NCBI GenBank assembly: GCA_018661145.1
Contig: JABJIU010000206.1
Span: 1 to 8,768 of the forward strand
Direction of reading: 5' to 3'
Source of the DNA: Pseudomonadota bacterium
Lineage (GTDB): Bacteria > Pseudomonadota > Gammaproteobacteria > Arenicellales > UBA868
Length of the DNA stretch: 8,768 nt
Positions 1-7,098 of the stretch are shown in pieces (position 1 is the first letter of the stretch; each line of letters begins with the position of its first letter). The notes beneath the pieces were generated by a model that did no database searches, had not been told where the DNA came from, and was given only the letters and a program-made list of their open reading frames with translations. The translations under genes were made by a program, and so were the position numbers.

Positions 1-866
1 AAAATCATATCGTCTTTTGCAACATCCGACACATTCTTTATGATTGCCGGTGTATCGGCGGAAAAGGTTTTTCCTACAACCACGTCGGTCGGAATAGGTA
101 TCTCACTGCCACTTGCCGCAGCGTCTTCAATCAGTTTTTTTGCTTGATCTATCAGATCTCGCTCAACCAGGGAATTGCCCACGGGATACCCTGCGGCTGC
201 GATAAAAGTATTGGCAATTCCACCACCTGGAATCAACTGATCGACTACATGAGATAAAGATTCCAGCACGGTTAACTTGGTTGACACCTTGGACCCACCC
301 ACGATTGCTGCCATAGGCCGCGCTGGGGAATCCAATGCTTTGCCTAGCGCTTCAAGTTCTGTGGCAAGTAAAGGTCCGGCGCAGGCCACTGGCGCAAAAC
401 GGGCCACCCCGTGAGTCGAGGCCTGGGCACGATGGGCTGTGCCAAAAGCATCCATTACAAATACATCGCAAAGCGTCGCCATTTTTCGCGACAGACCTTC
501 GTCGTCTGCTTTTTCACCAGTGTTAAAACGTACGTTTTCGCAAAGAACGACCTCCCCCTCTTCAACCTCGACACCATCCAGCCAGTCAGGAGCCAGGCGC
601 ACCGTTTGATTGAGTAAAGTGCCAAGATGTTCTGCAACCGGCGCCAGCGAGTACGTACTCTCGAATTCTCCTTCCGTTGGGCGTCCCAGATGTGACATCA
701 ACATTACCCTGGCACCCGCGTCGACTGCCGCCTTGATTGTGGGAAGCGCTGCGCGAATTCGGGCGTCACTGGTGACAACGCCGTCCTTAACAGGAACGTT
801 CAGGTCTTCACGGATCAGCACACGCTTCTTCGCGAGATCCTGATCGGTCATCTTAAGTACATTCAT
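1..866 (-). CDS. pgk: Phosphoglycerate kinase, N-terminal 288 residues (3' end beyond window)
   Basis: Phosphoglycerate kinase is the cytosolic enzyme that reversibly transfers phosphate between 1,3-bisphosphoglycerate and ADP. I translated the minus strand from the ATG at 866-864; the frame stays open to the left edge, with no frameshift. The start MNVLKMTDQDLA mirrors E. coli MSVIKMTDLDLA, which supports this ATG although no good Shine-Dalgarno precedes it. Visible family motifs: REDLNVPV (19-26; 3-phosphoglycerate-binding D21 and N23), DARIRA with R37, SHLGRPTEGE (58-67), LCENVRFN with R113, VMDAFGTAHRAQASTHG (137-153, R146), and the hinge/nucleotide-side GGSKVSTK (190-197) and GGGIANTF (214-221). 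The usual length is about 387-395 residues, so the window lacks roughly 100 C-terminal residues, including the rest of the ATP-binding domain. It lies 131 bases downstream of gap in the same direction, probably in the same operon. Residue 20 is Glu where E. coli has Ala. Confidence 0.97.
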   Translation of the reverse strand, partial: MNVLKMTDQDLAKKRVLIREDLNVPVKDGVVTSDARIRAALPTIKAAVDAGARVMLMSHLGRPTEGEFESTYSLAPVAEHLGTLLNQTVRLAPDWLDGVEVEEGEVVLCENVRFNTGEKADDEGLSRKMATLCDVFVMDAFGTAHRAQASTHGVARFAPVACAGPLLATELEALGKALDSPARPMAAIVGGSKVSTKLTVLESLSHVVDQLIPGGGIANTFIAAAGYPVGNSLVERDLIDQAKKLIEDAAASGSEIPIPTDVVVGKTFSADTPAIIKNVSDVAKDDMI

Positions 867-961
867 AGAGCAAACAGTAGATTAGCCTGAGGGAGAACCT
901 GCAAACTATCGCGGTAACTTTTCATTCGCGACAACGGTAGTCAATACCCTGAACAACGGAC

Positions 962-983
962 CCGCCGGTGATCACACCGGCGG
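962..983 (-). terminator. Perfect 9-bp hairpin after gap, no U-tract
   Basis: CCGCCGGTG (962-970) and CACCGGCGG (975-983) are exact reverse complements around the 4-base loop ATCA. The stem is GC-rich and starts 14 bases past the gap stop codon, in the gap-pgk intergenic region. Downstream on the transcribed strand the sequence is GTCCGTTGTTC, not a run of T, so it does not look like a full intrinsic terminator. A partial terminator, processing site or 3'-end stabiliser separating gap and pgk expression is the likeliest role (inference). Confidence 0.55.
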
Positions 984-997
984 TACAGAATTATCGA

Positions 998-2011
998 TTA
1001 GGGTGCGTTCATCAAGGCGACGCAGGTATCCAGCATACGGTTGGAAAAACCCCATTCGTTGTCATACCAGGAACAGGCTTTTACGGTTGTGCCGTTGACG
1101 ACACGGGTCATGGCAGCATCATAAGTAGATGAGGCAGGGCAGTGATTGAAGTCCGAGGAAACCAGGGGCTTGTCGTTGTAATCCAGTATTCCCTTAAGCG
1201 GGCCATCAGCTGCCGCGCGCATGATCTCATGGACCTCTTCTACTGATGTCTCGCGGGCCGCCTCAAAGGTAAGATCGACCATCGATACGTTAATCGTGGG
1301 TACCCGAATCGCGAAGCCATCCAGCTTTCCATTGAGTTCCGGCAGCACCAGCCCCACCGCAGCCGCGGCACCGGTCTTGGTCAGAATCATCGACTGCGTT
1401 GCTGAGCGGGCGCGCCTCAGATCTGAGTGGTAGACATCTGTCAACACTTGATCATTGGTATAGGCATGGATCGTGGTCATCAGGCCTCCGACTACCCCAA
1501 TCGAATCGTGAAGCGGCTTCACCAGCGGCGCCAGACAGTTGGTGGTACACGAAGCGTTCGAGATAACGGTATCACTTGCTTTGAGCACATCATGATTTAC
1601 GCCGTAAACGACCGTCGCATCGACATCCTTGCCGCCAGGTGCGGAGATGATGACTTTCTTGGCACCGCCCGCAAGGTGGGCGCTAGCCTTTTCCTTGCTG
1701 GTAAAAAAGCCTGTGCACTCCATGACGACGTCAACACCAAGCTCCCCCCATGGCAACTTGGCGGGATCTCGCTCAGCGAGCACTTTGACGCGGCTTGTGC
1801 CAACCACAAAGGCATCGCCATCCACACTGACGTCTTGACCGAAACGGCCGTGCGCGGTGTCGTACTGCAGCAGGTGGGCGTTGGTGGCTGCATCACCAAG
1901 ATCATTGATCGCAACCACTTCAAACTGGTCCTGCTGACCTGACTCAAACATCGCACGAAACACATTACGGCCAATCCGGCCAAAACCATTAATTGCCACT
2001 TTGATCGCCAT
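998..2011 (-). CDS. gap: Type I glyceraldehyde-3-phosphate dehydrogenase
   Basis: This enzyme catalyses the reversible, phosphate-dependent oxidation of glyceraldehyde 3-phosphate to 1,3-bisphosphoglycerate, the substrate of the neighbouring pgk product. The 337-residue length is normal. The N-terminal Rossmann motif is INGFGRIGRN (7-16). D37 followed by L38 at the end of the second strand favours NAD over NADP (inference). The catalytic motif SNASCTTNC spans 151-159 with nucleophile C155, and the base is H182 in TTIHAYTNDQ. The substrate-binding loop DLRRARSAT follows at 197-205, and the signature WYDNEWGFSNRM lies near the C terminus (315-326). The ATG is preceded by a strong AAGGAG eight bases upstream, which fixes the start. 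The gene follows tkt by 87 bases in the same direction. The DLRRARS loop resembles that of many proteobacterial Gap proteins better than the DWRGGR form of E. coli GapA. Confidence 0.97.
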   Translation of the reverse strand: MAIKVAINGFGRIGRNVFRAMFESGQQDQFEVVAINDLGDAATNAHLLQYDTAHGRFGQDVSVDGDAFVVGTSRVKVLAERDPAKLPWGELGVDVVMECTGFFTSKEKASAHLAGGAKKVIISAPGGKDVDATVVYGVNHDVLKASDTVISNASCTTNCLAPLVKPLHDSIGVVGGLMTTIHAYTNDQVLTDVYHSDLRRARSATQSMILTKTGAAAAVGLVLPELNGKLDGFAIRVPTINVSMVDLTFEAARETSVEEVHEIMRAAADGPLKGILDYNDKPLVSSDFNHCPASSTYDAAMTRVVNGTTVKACSWYDNEWGFSNRMLDTCVALMNAP

Positions 2012-2019
2012 GGGCTGAT

Positions 2020-2025
2020 CTCCTT
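2020..2025 (-). promoter_or_regulatory. Shine-Dalgarno of gap (AAGGAG)
   Basis: On the minus strand AAGGAG lies 8 bases before the gap ATG at 2011. It is the best ribosome binding site in the window and suggests gap is translated efficiently and independently of tkt. Confidence 0.85.
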
Positions 2026-2098
2026 AAGAAATGAAAAACTTTTCTGTTCTGCGATTTTCTGCGCCTGAAGCGCTTGAAAGCACCCTGATAGTCCGCCC

Positions 2099-4123
2099 CT
2101 ACATCAGCGATTCCACCTGCCCCACAACATTTTCTACGGTAAAGCCAAAATATTTGAAGGCTTCGTCAGCCGGTGCTGATTCACCGAAACGGTCAATCCC
2201 AACGACCGCTCCGCCAAGGCCGACATACTTTAGCCAGCCAGCCGTCACACCCGCCTCAACTGCCACCCGCGCGGTTGCGGAAGGAGGCAAGACTGAATCA
2301 CGGTAGGCTTCATCCTGAGCATCAAAAACATCGGTGCTTGGCATGGAAACCACACGGATTTTCCGACCCTTTTCTCTCAGAGCCGCGGCCGCATCCATAG
2401 CAAGCGCGACCTCAGAGCCAGTGGCGATGATAATTGCATCCGGTACGCCCTCACAATCCAAAAGCACGTAGCCGCCCTTCGCAATACCACTGATCTGGAC
2501 AGCAGTGCGAGCCTGATGCAGGAGATTCTGCCGGGAAAGCGCCAAACTGGTTGGGCCGTCAGTACGCTCAATCGCGCAACGCCACGCGACGGCCGTCTCT
2601 ACTGCGTCACAGGGGCGCCACAACGACATATTGGGAATCAACCGCAGGCTTGCAGTGTGCTCTACCGGCTGGTGCGTGGGGCCATCTTCACCGAGCCCGA
2701 TAGAATCGTGTGTGAAAACAAACACCTGACGAATTTTCATGAGCGCCGCCATTCGCAAAGCGTTGCGCGCGTAGTCGGAGAAAACCAGGAACGTAGCGCA
2801 ATAGGGGATCAGGCCCCCGTGCAGTGTGAGCCCGTTACCGAGCGCCGCCATCGCAAATTCGCGCACCCCAAAATAAATGTAGTTGCCAGCGGCATCCTCC
2901 CGGGAGATGCCTTTGGATCCAGACCATAAAGTGAGGTTGGATCCCGCCAGATCTGCTGACCCCCCAATAAGTTCTGGCAAAAAAGGGCCAAATCCATCGA
3001 GCGCCAACTGGGAGGCTTTGCGGCTCGCAACTGTCGGTCCATCGGCGTTCACCGAGTCGATAAAGGCCTGTGACTTCTCTGTCCAGTCTAGGGGAAACTC
3101 GCCGGCCATCCGTCGCTCAAATTCGCCGGCGAGGTCAGGATGTTCTACGCGATAGGCCTCAAAACGCTCGCGCCATTCATGCTCGCGGGATGCACCCTGT
3201 GCGGCAGCATCCCATGCCTCGCGCACATCATCAGGAATTTCAAACGGCCCATGGGGCCAGCCCAGTGTCTCGCGCGTCAGGGCAATTTCATCGTCGCCCA
3301 ACGGTGCGCCATGACAAGACTCTTTGCCCTGTTTATTGGGAGAGCCCCAGCCAATGACGGTTCGACAGCAGATCAAAGACGGCTTGTCTGAATCTCCTTG
3401 GGCTTCGTCAATCGCCTGTGAGATCGCGTGTGGATCATGGCCATCGACATCTTCAATCACCTGCCAGCCATAGGCTCGAAAACGCGCGGGGGTGTCATCG
3501 GTGAACCATCCTGATACTTCACCGTCAATGGAAATACCGTTATCGTCCCAAAAAGCAATCAATTTGCCTACACCCAGAGTCCCCGCCAACGAACAGGCCT
3601 CGTGGGAGATACCTTCCATCATGCAGCCATCGCCCATAAAGACATAAGTATGGTGATCAACCACTACATGCTGAGCGCGGTTGAACTGGGCCGCAAGAAC
3701 CTTCTCGGCAAGCGCCATACCAATGCCGTTGGTGATTCCCTGGCCCAGGGGTCCTGTTGTCGTTTCCACGCCCGGAGCATATCCGTACTCAGGATGACCG
3801 GGCGTTCGGGAGTGCAACTGGCGAAATTTCTGAAGCTCGCTGATGGGCAGGTCGTAACCACTCAGATGCAACAAAGCATAGTGCAGCATCGAACCATGCC
3901 CGTTAGAAAGAACAAATCTGTCGCGATCGGGCCACGTCGGGTTCGCAGGATTATGTTTCAGGTAGTCACACCACAGCACTTCTGATATGTCGGCCATACC
4001 CATAGGCATTCCGGGATGTCCGCTTTTGGCCTTTTGCACCGCGTCCATACTGAGGGCCCGGATGGCATTTGCCTTACTTCTTCGGTCAACTGCGCTGGCA
4101 GCGCCTGTTGTTGCCGTACTCAT
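2099..4123 (-). CDS. tkt: Transketolase
   Basis: Transketolase is a thiamine-diphosphate enzyme that moves two-carbon units between sugar phosphates in the pentose phosphate pathway and the Calvin cycle. The 674-residue protein spans all three domains at the normal length (E. coli TktA is 663). Visible motifs: KSGHPGMPMGMADI (33-46, H36), the diphosphate/metal motif GDGCMMEGISHEACSLAG (164-181) running to WDDNGISIDG (192-201), the pyrimidine-domain catalytic glutamate E422 in FGVREFAM, and FTHDSIGLGEDGPTHQPVE (470-488, H472). The C-terminal domain has IIIATGSEVALA and ends at DEAFKYFGFT plus a short tail. The ATG at 4123 has only a weak GAGAAA upstream, but the N terminus (DRRSKANAIRALSMDAVQKA) aligns with the family without a large extension. 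It is the first gene of the tkt-gap-pgk set. No cbb-specific features are visible, so it may serve pentose phosphate metabolism only. Confidence 0.97.
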   Translation of the reverse strand: MSTATTGAASAVDRRSKANAIRALSMDAVQKAKSGHPGMPMGMADISEVLWCDYLKHNPANPTWPDRDRFVLSNGHGSMLHYALLHLSGYDLPISELQKFRQLHSRTPGHPEYGYAPGVETTTGPLGQGITNGIGMALAEKVLAAQFNRAQHVVVDHHTYVFMGDGCMMEGISHEACSLAGTLGVGKLIAFWDDNGISIDGEVSGWFTDDTPARFRAYGWQVIEDVDGHDPHAISQAIDEAQGDSDKPSLICCRTVIGWGSPNKQGKESCHGAPLGDDEIALTRETLGWPHGPFEIPDDVREAWDAAAQGASREHEWRERFEAYRVEHPDLAGEFERRMAGEFPLDWTEKSQAFIDSVNADGPTVASRKASQLALDGFGPFLPELIGGSADLAGSNLTLWSGSKGISREDAAGNYIYFGVREFAMAALGNGLTLHGGLIPYCATFLVFSDYARNALRMAALMKIRQVFVFTHDSIGLGEDGPTHQPVEHTASLRLIPNMSLWRPCDAVETAVAWRCAIERTDGPTSLALSRQNLLHQARTAVQISGIAKGGYVLLDCEGVPDAIIIATGSEVALAMDAAAALREKGRKIRVVSMPSTDVFDAQDEAYRDSVLPPSATARVAVEAGVTAGWLKYVGLGGAVVGIDRFGESAPADEAFKYFGFTVENVVGQVESLM

Positions 4124-4316
4124 GATTGTTTCTCGCGTGATGTTTTGAGCGCATTCCGGCAGTCGATTTTCCGGAACCCAAGATAGCCTAATCCTGAGCG
4201 ACTCACAGACAGGAGCCTGTACGCATTGGGTAATTCGGGGCGCTCACTATGCCGGGCCAGAACCAAAAGGTATAGCAAATAATATTGATATGGTGCATAA
4301 CCTTTTTCCTATTTTT
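4124..4316 (-). promoter_or_regulatory. Intergenic region upstream of tkt, possible promoter
   Basis: This 193-base spacer lies between the phosphatase stop codon and tkt. On the minus strand TGCTATACC (4277-4269) resembles an extended -10 element, with only a poor -35 match (TGCACC, 4297-4292) 17 bases upstream. A small inverted repeat, ACAGG-CT-CCTGT, lies within about 4205-4220. No clear intrinsic terminator follows the phosphatase gene, so read-through into tkt is possible. The promoter call is weak and rests on pattern matching only. Confidence 0.3.
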
Positions 4317-5126
4317 TCAGGGGTTTTCATTCTCTCGTATCCAGCGAATCCACAACCGATGAAGCTCCGGGGTAATAGCAGCAATCGCAGAACGTTTCGT
4401 GAACTTCCGGCAATCAAGGACGTTGCCCGGTATCGTCGAAAAAACACCCCCGGCCTCTCTCAGGATCAGGCTGCCCGCCGCGTAGTCCCACATCCGCTGA
4501 CCCCCATGCAGATAAAGCTGCACCCTTCCTGCAGCAACCCAGCACCACTCAAGGACCGAAGACCCCAGATTGCGCTGTGATCGATATGGAGGGTAACGCA
4601 CCAACGCGTCCGCAAGACCAGAGACCAAACGCTTGTAGTCTATGTTTGCGACACATTCGCGAAGGGCCAACGGACTCTGAGGCGTCTTGAGGGGCGTGCC
4701 ACCGAGATAAGCACCTTCTCCAGCGCTGGCACTGAAGCATTCCCGGCGGACGGGATCATAGACCACGCCCAATTTCGGCTCTCCTTTAACTACCAACGCC
4801 AACGACACGCCGTAAAAAGGAAACCCCATCGCGAAGTTGGTCGTACCATCCAGAGGATCCAACGCCCAGAACCCGGTCTCCTGGCCATCAGTCACGATTT
4901 GCGCCTGCTCACCATGATCCATTTCTTCTCCCATAAAGGAGAATTCGGGCCAACGGCTTGTAAGTTGGGTCGAGATGATGCGCTGCATCTCATGATCAAG
5001 ATCGGTGACGATGCTGCCGTCTGCTTTGGCCTCGGCATGACGCAGGCCAAAGTTCGAAAGGCCTGTTTGCTCAGCTGCATCAACGATAATCTGACACAGG
5101 GCTGAAAGCTCCGGAAGGCCGCTCAT
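4317..5126 (-). CDS. Inositol monophosphatase family (Mg2+-dependent sugar/nucleotide phosphatase)
   Basis: A 269-residue member of the lithium-sensitive, Mg2+-dependent phosphomonoesterase family (IMPase, SuhB, CysQ, HisN-like and some fructose-1,6-bisphosphatases). Metal ligands are visible: E67 in FMGEE (64-68), the main motif WALDPLDGTTNF (87-98, D90 and D93), and the second signature WDYAAGSLILREAGG (213-227, D214). KADGSIVTDLDHEMQ (34-48) is the usual N-terminal helix-strand element. The length is typical. The substrate cannot be read from these motifs: inositol phosphate, histidinol phosphate, PAP and sugar bisphosphates all share them. The neighbouring sugar-phosphate genes make a sugar phosphatase attractive, but that is inference from position. 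The ATG at 5126 lacks a strong ribosome binding site. It is codirectional with tkt (193 bases apart) and divergent from the tonB-like gene. Confidence 0.9.
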   Translation of the reverse strand: MSGLPELSALCQIIVDAAEQTGLSNFGLRHAEAKADGSIVTDLDHEMQRIISTQLTSRWPEFSFMGEEMDHGEQAQIVTDGQETGFWALDPLDGTTNFAMGFPFYGVSLALVVKGEPKLGVVYDPVRRECFSASAGEGAYLGGTPLKTPQSPLALRECVANIDYKRLVSGLADALVRYPPYRSQRNLGSSVLEWCWVAAGRVQLYLHGGQRMWDYAAGSLILREAGGVFSTIPGNVLDCRKFTKRSAIAAITPELHRLWIRWIRENENP

Positions 5127-5446
5127 GCGAGGTCCCGGATAAGATAATAGATATTAATAATCAATAACTTAAGATTATTTAATGCTGAAAGCGCCAAACG
5201 GATAATCAGAATTTCAATTCGATGAACGAATGGACGACATCCATAAAGGGCATTCTATCTTTGCGAGTGAGGGAAAGAAACCTTCTTGCTCTTATAAATG
5301 AAGGAAAGCACACCAGAACAGATGACCCATTACCAACAACCCGCTAAAATCGGTTTTCCGAGGCCCACGTTCTGCATCATACAAGTTTCCCCTCTACCCC
5401 ACCCCTGATCGCCTCTGGTACGGTCAACGGGATCGCTGTTTCAGTT
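5127..5446. promoter_or_regulatory. Divergent intergenic region between phosphatase gene and tonB-pyrB operon
   Basis: These 320 bases separate two divergent transcription units. The part next to the phosphatase (about 5137-5185) is markedly AT-rich compared with the flanking genes and probably holds the leftward promoter, though I cannot place -35/-10 boxes with confidence. The rightward promoter candidate is listed separately. I see no convincing gene, tRNA, riboswitch or intrinsic terminator here. In Pseudomonas the gene before the tonB-like gene is gshB; it is not present. Confidence 0.6.
5322..5350 (+). promoter_or_regulatory. Candidate sigma70 promoter for the tonB-yqgE-ruvX-pyrB operon
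   Basis: ATGACC (5322-5327) matches 4 of 6 bases of the -35 consensus and TAAAAT (5345-5350) matches 5 of 6 of the -10, with a 17-base spacer. Transcription would begin near 5357 and leave a leader of about 90 bases before the TTG start of the tonB-like gene. I see no leader peptide or attenuator in that leader. The call rests on consensus matching only. Confidence 0.4.
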
Positions 5447-6085
5447 TTGGCCTCCTACAGAATCCCACGTGCTCTAGGACTGTCACTGCTCATCCACACC
5501 ATACTTATCGGCGGGATTGGCTTCGTTGCCGCCAAACCGGTAAATACTCCCCCGAGTTTAGCGATGGTTGAGGTATTACTGCTGCCGAGCGGAGGCTCTA
5601 AACAAGAAGTAGTCGCGACTGAATCGGCCCAAACTGACGCCACGCGAATCAATCAGTTGGATGCGGAGCAACCGCTCATCAAACGCTATCACAATGAAAT
5701 TGACTCTCTTCAGGCAAGTCTTGATCGCCTGAACCGTGAAGTCTTCATCAGTGCTACAAAAATGCCTGATGACTATAGCGCCTGGATGAATCGTTGGCGC
5801 CAGAGAGTGGAAGGGGTGGGAAACCAATACGCCCAGCAAGAAGATCTCACTCATTTGCATGGACAGGTCCTTTTGGCAGTATCTGTTGACGCCAACGGGC
5901 ATGTTCAGTCGGTAACGGTTTTGAATTCTTCCGGCAAAGCGCCTCTTGACGAGGCAGCCCAACACATCGCCCGCCTTGCAGGCCCTTTTGATCCTCTACC
6001 TTTAGCAGTCCGGAAAGAGGTCGATGTGCTGCACATTACGAGAACCTGGCGCTTCACGGCGTCGGGGACTCGCGTTAGCTTTTGA
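5447..6085 (+). CDS. TonB-like energy-transducing protein, atypical
   Basis: A 212-residue inner-membrane protein with TonB architecture: short basic N terminus (MASYRIPRALG), one membrane segment (about 11-29), a periplasmic stretch, and a C-terminal TonB-like domain (about 137-204). The membrane segment has S13-x3-H17 (SLLIH), matching the S16/H20 pair with which E. coli TonB contacts ExbB/ExbD. The C-terminal part HGQVLLAVSVDANGHVQSV fits the TonB beta-strand pattern, but the usual YP motif and the proline/lysine-rich linker are missing; residues 74-100 look helical instead. The start is TTG: the same frame is open back to a stop at 5345 with no ATG or GTG. It heads the operon, where Pseudomonas carries the TonB3-type gene, reported to affect type IV pilus twitching. 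The partner receptor or machine is unknown. Confidence 0.8.
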   Translation: MASYRIPRALGLSLLIHTILIGGIGFVAAKPVNTPPSLAMVEVLLLPSGGSKQEVVATESAQTDATRINQLDAEQPLIKRYHNEIDSLQASLDRLNREVFISATKMPDDYSAWMNRWRQRVEGVGNQYAQQEDLTHLHGQVLLAVSVDANGHVQSVTVLNSSGKAPLDEAAQHIARLAGPFDPLPLAVRKEVDVLHITRTWRFTASGTRVSF

Positions 6086-6087
6086 AG

Positions 6088-6666
6088 ATGACGTCAGAAA
6101 CTGACTTTCCCTCGCTTGCGAACCACTTCCTGGTCGCAATGCCCGAACTGCAGGACCCCAACTTTCACCAAACGGTGACCCTGGTCTGTCAGCACGATGA
6201 AAACGGCGCCCTGGGCGTGGTGATCAACCGACCGATGGAACACCTCATGATGAATGACGTCCTGAGCCAACTCGAACTTAATGTCACAAATGATCAGCCT
6301 ATGGTGCATGCGCCGGTCTACGTTGGAGGGCCAGTGCATAATGAATTGGGCCTGGTGCTGCATAAGGGTCTGGGCGAGTGGCAGTCGACCATACCTGTGG
6401 GCGAGACGATGGGTCTCACCTCTTCGCGCGATGTGCTGGAATCAATGGCAAACGGCTTCGGGCCGGAAAACGCCCTACTCAGCCTTGGCTACGCCGGTTG
6501 GGGTGCCGGCCAACTCGAATCTGAGATCCACCAGAATTCCTGGCTGACGGTAAAAGCCGACCCTGCTGTCGTTTTTGAGACGCCCCCTCATGAACGATGG
6601 CACAAATCCCTGCAGACCATGGGGCTGGATCTCTCAAGGCTTGCTTCCGGGGCAGGACACGCATGA
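6088..6666 (+). CDS. yqgE: YqgE/AlgH family protein (UPF0301)
   Basis: A cytosolic protein of the UPF0301/DUF179 family, called AlgH in Pseudomonas. The biochemical role is not established. Family patterns run the whole length: NHFLVAMPELQDPNF near the N terminus, ENGALGVVINRPM, VYVGGPV, the TSSRDVLE segment, LSLGYAGWGAGQLESEI, NSWLT and the terminal GAGHA, all close to E. coli YqgE (187 residues; here 192). The start is uncertain by two codons: ATG at 6088 gives the length above, while TTG at 6082 would overlap the preceding stop codon as TTGA, an arrangement also used at the pyrB/pyrC-like junction. Neither has a clear ribosome binding site, so coupling to the upstream gene is likely. It is followed by ruvX, as in E. 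coli and many other proteobacteria. Confidence 0.95.
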   Translation: MTSETDFPSLANHFLVAMPELQDPNFHQTVTLVCQHDENGALGVVINRPMEHLMMNDVLSQLELNVTNDQPMVHAPVYVGGPVHNELGLVLHKGLGEWQSTIPVGETMGLTSSRDVLESMANGFGPENALLSLGYAGWGAGQLESEIHQNSWLTVKADPAVVFETPPHERWHKSLQTMGLDLSRLASGAGHA

Positions 6667-7094
6667 GCACCACCGCGATGGGATTTGATTTTGGCACCAA
6701 ACGCATCGGTGTTGCGGCCGGACAAAACCTTACAGGAACGGCACAAGGCATCGCAACGGTGAGCAATTCCGGTAAAGATGGCCCCTGGGGAGAGATTCAG
6801 GGACTCATCGGCCAATGGCAGCCCGATATCCTCGTTGTTGGCCTACCGCTAGGTAAAGACCGCGCCGAAACGCCTCTCAGTAATACCGCACGGAATTTTG
6901 GCGCTGAACTTGCATCCCGGTTTAAGTTGCCGGTTGATTACATTGATGAAACTTTGACGTCACGAGCGGCGGAGAATCTTGTTTCTGAGGCTACCCCCTC
7001 AGGAAAGCGCATAATCGGAAAACGACAGGAACTTCGTGATCAGATTGCAGCTGAACTTATTCTCAGCACCTACTTTTATGAACAGGGTCAGTAG
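6663..7094 (+). CDS. ruvX: Putative pre-16S rRNA nuclease RuvX/YqgF
   Basis: A 143-residue RNase H-fold nuclease of the YqgF/RuvX family, implicated in 5'-end maturation of 16S rRNA (established for E. coli YqgF) and earlier proposed as a Holliday junction resolvase. Visible: GFDFGTKRIGVAAG (7-20) with catalytic D9, the strand DILVVGLPLGKD (55-66), YIDETLTSRAA (93-103) with E96, and a final acidic residue D127 in RDQIAAELIL. The length matches the family (E. coli 138). The ATG at 6663 overlaps the yqgE stop as ATGA, the classical translational-coupling junction; a longer in-frame start at 6597 would add 22 residues with no family similarity. pyrB begins four bases after its stop. Confidence 0.95.
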   Translation: MSTTAMGFDFGTKRIGVAAGQNLTGTAQGIATVSNSGKDGPWGEIQGLIGQWQPDILVVGLPLGKDRAETPLSNTARNFGAELASRFKLPVDYIDETLTSRAAENLVSEATPSGKRIIGKRQELRDQIAAELILSTYFYEQGQ

Positions 7095-7098
7095 AGCT

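Noticed and set aside
939..944. TTGACT on the minus strand in the gap-pgk spacer, suggesting a separate pgk promoter
   Set aside because: The -35 match is good, but no acceptable -10 lies 16-18 bases downstream (AAAGTT matches only 2 of 6).
1427..1942. 171-codon open frame on the plus strand inside gap
   Set aside because: It is antisense to a clearly conserved enzyme, has no recognisable domain, and is explained by the codon bias of gap.
2099..4123. Calvin-cycle-specific cbbT rather than general tkt
   Set aside because: No Rubisco, phosphoribulokinase or cbbR gene is in the window, and transketolase motifs do not separate the two roles.
4124..4316. Possible riboswitch or CbbR operator upstream of tkt
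   Set aside because: I could not match any riboswitch consensus or a convincing LysR-type motif. Only a weak promoter-like pattern and a 5-bp inverted repeat are visible.
5222..5347. Small rightward ORF of 41 codons (MNEWTTSIKGILS...) in the divergent intergenic region
   Set aside because: No ribosome binding site, no recognisable family, and its stop codon falls in the candidate -10 box of the downstream operon. An open frame of this length is expected by chance.
6597..6662. Longer ruvX start at 6597
   Set aside because: It would add 22 residues without family similarity inside yqgE, while the ATGA overlap at 6663 gives the normal RuvX length.
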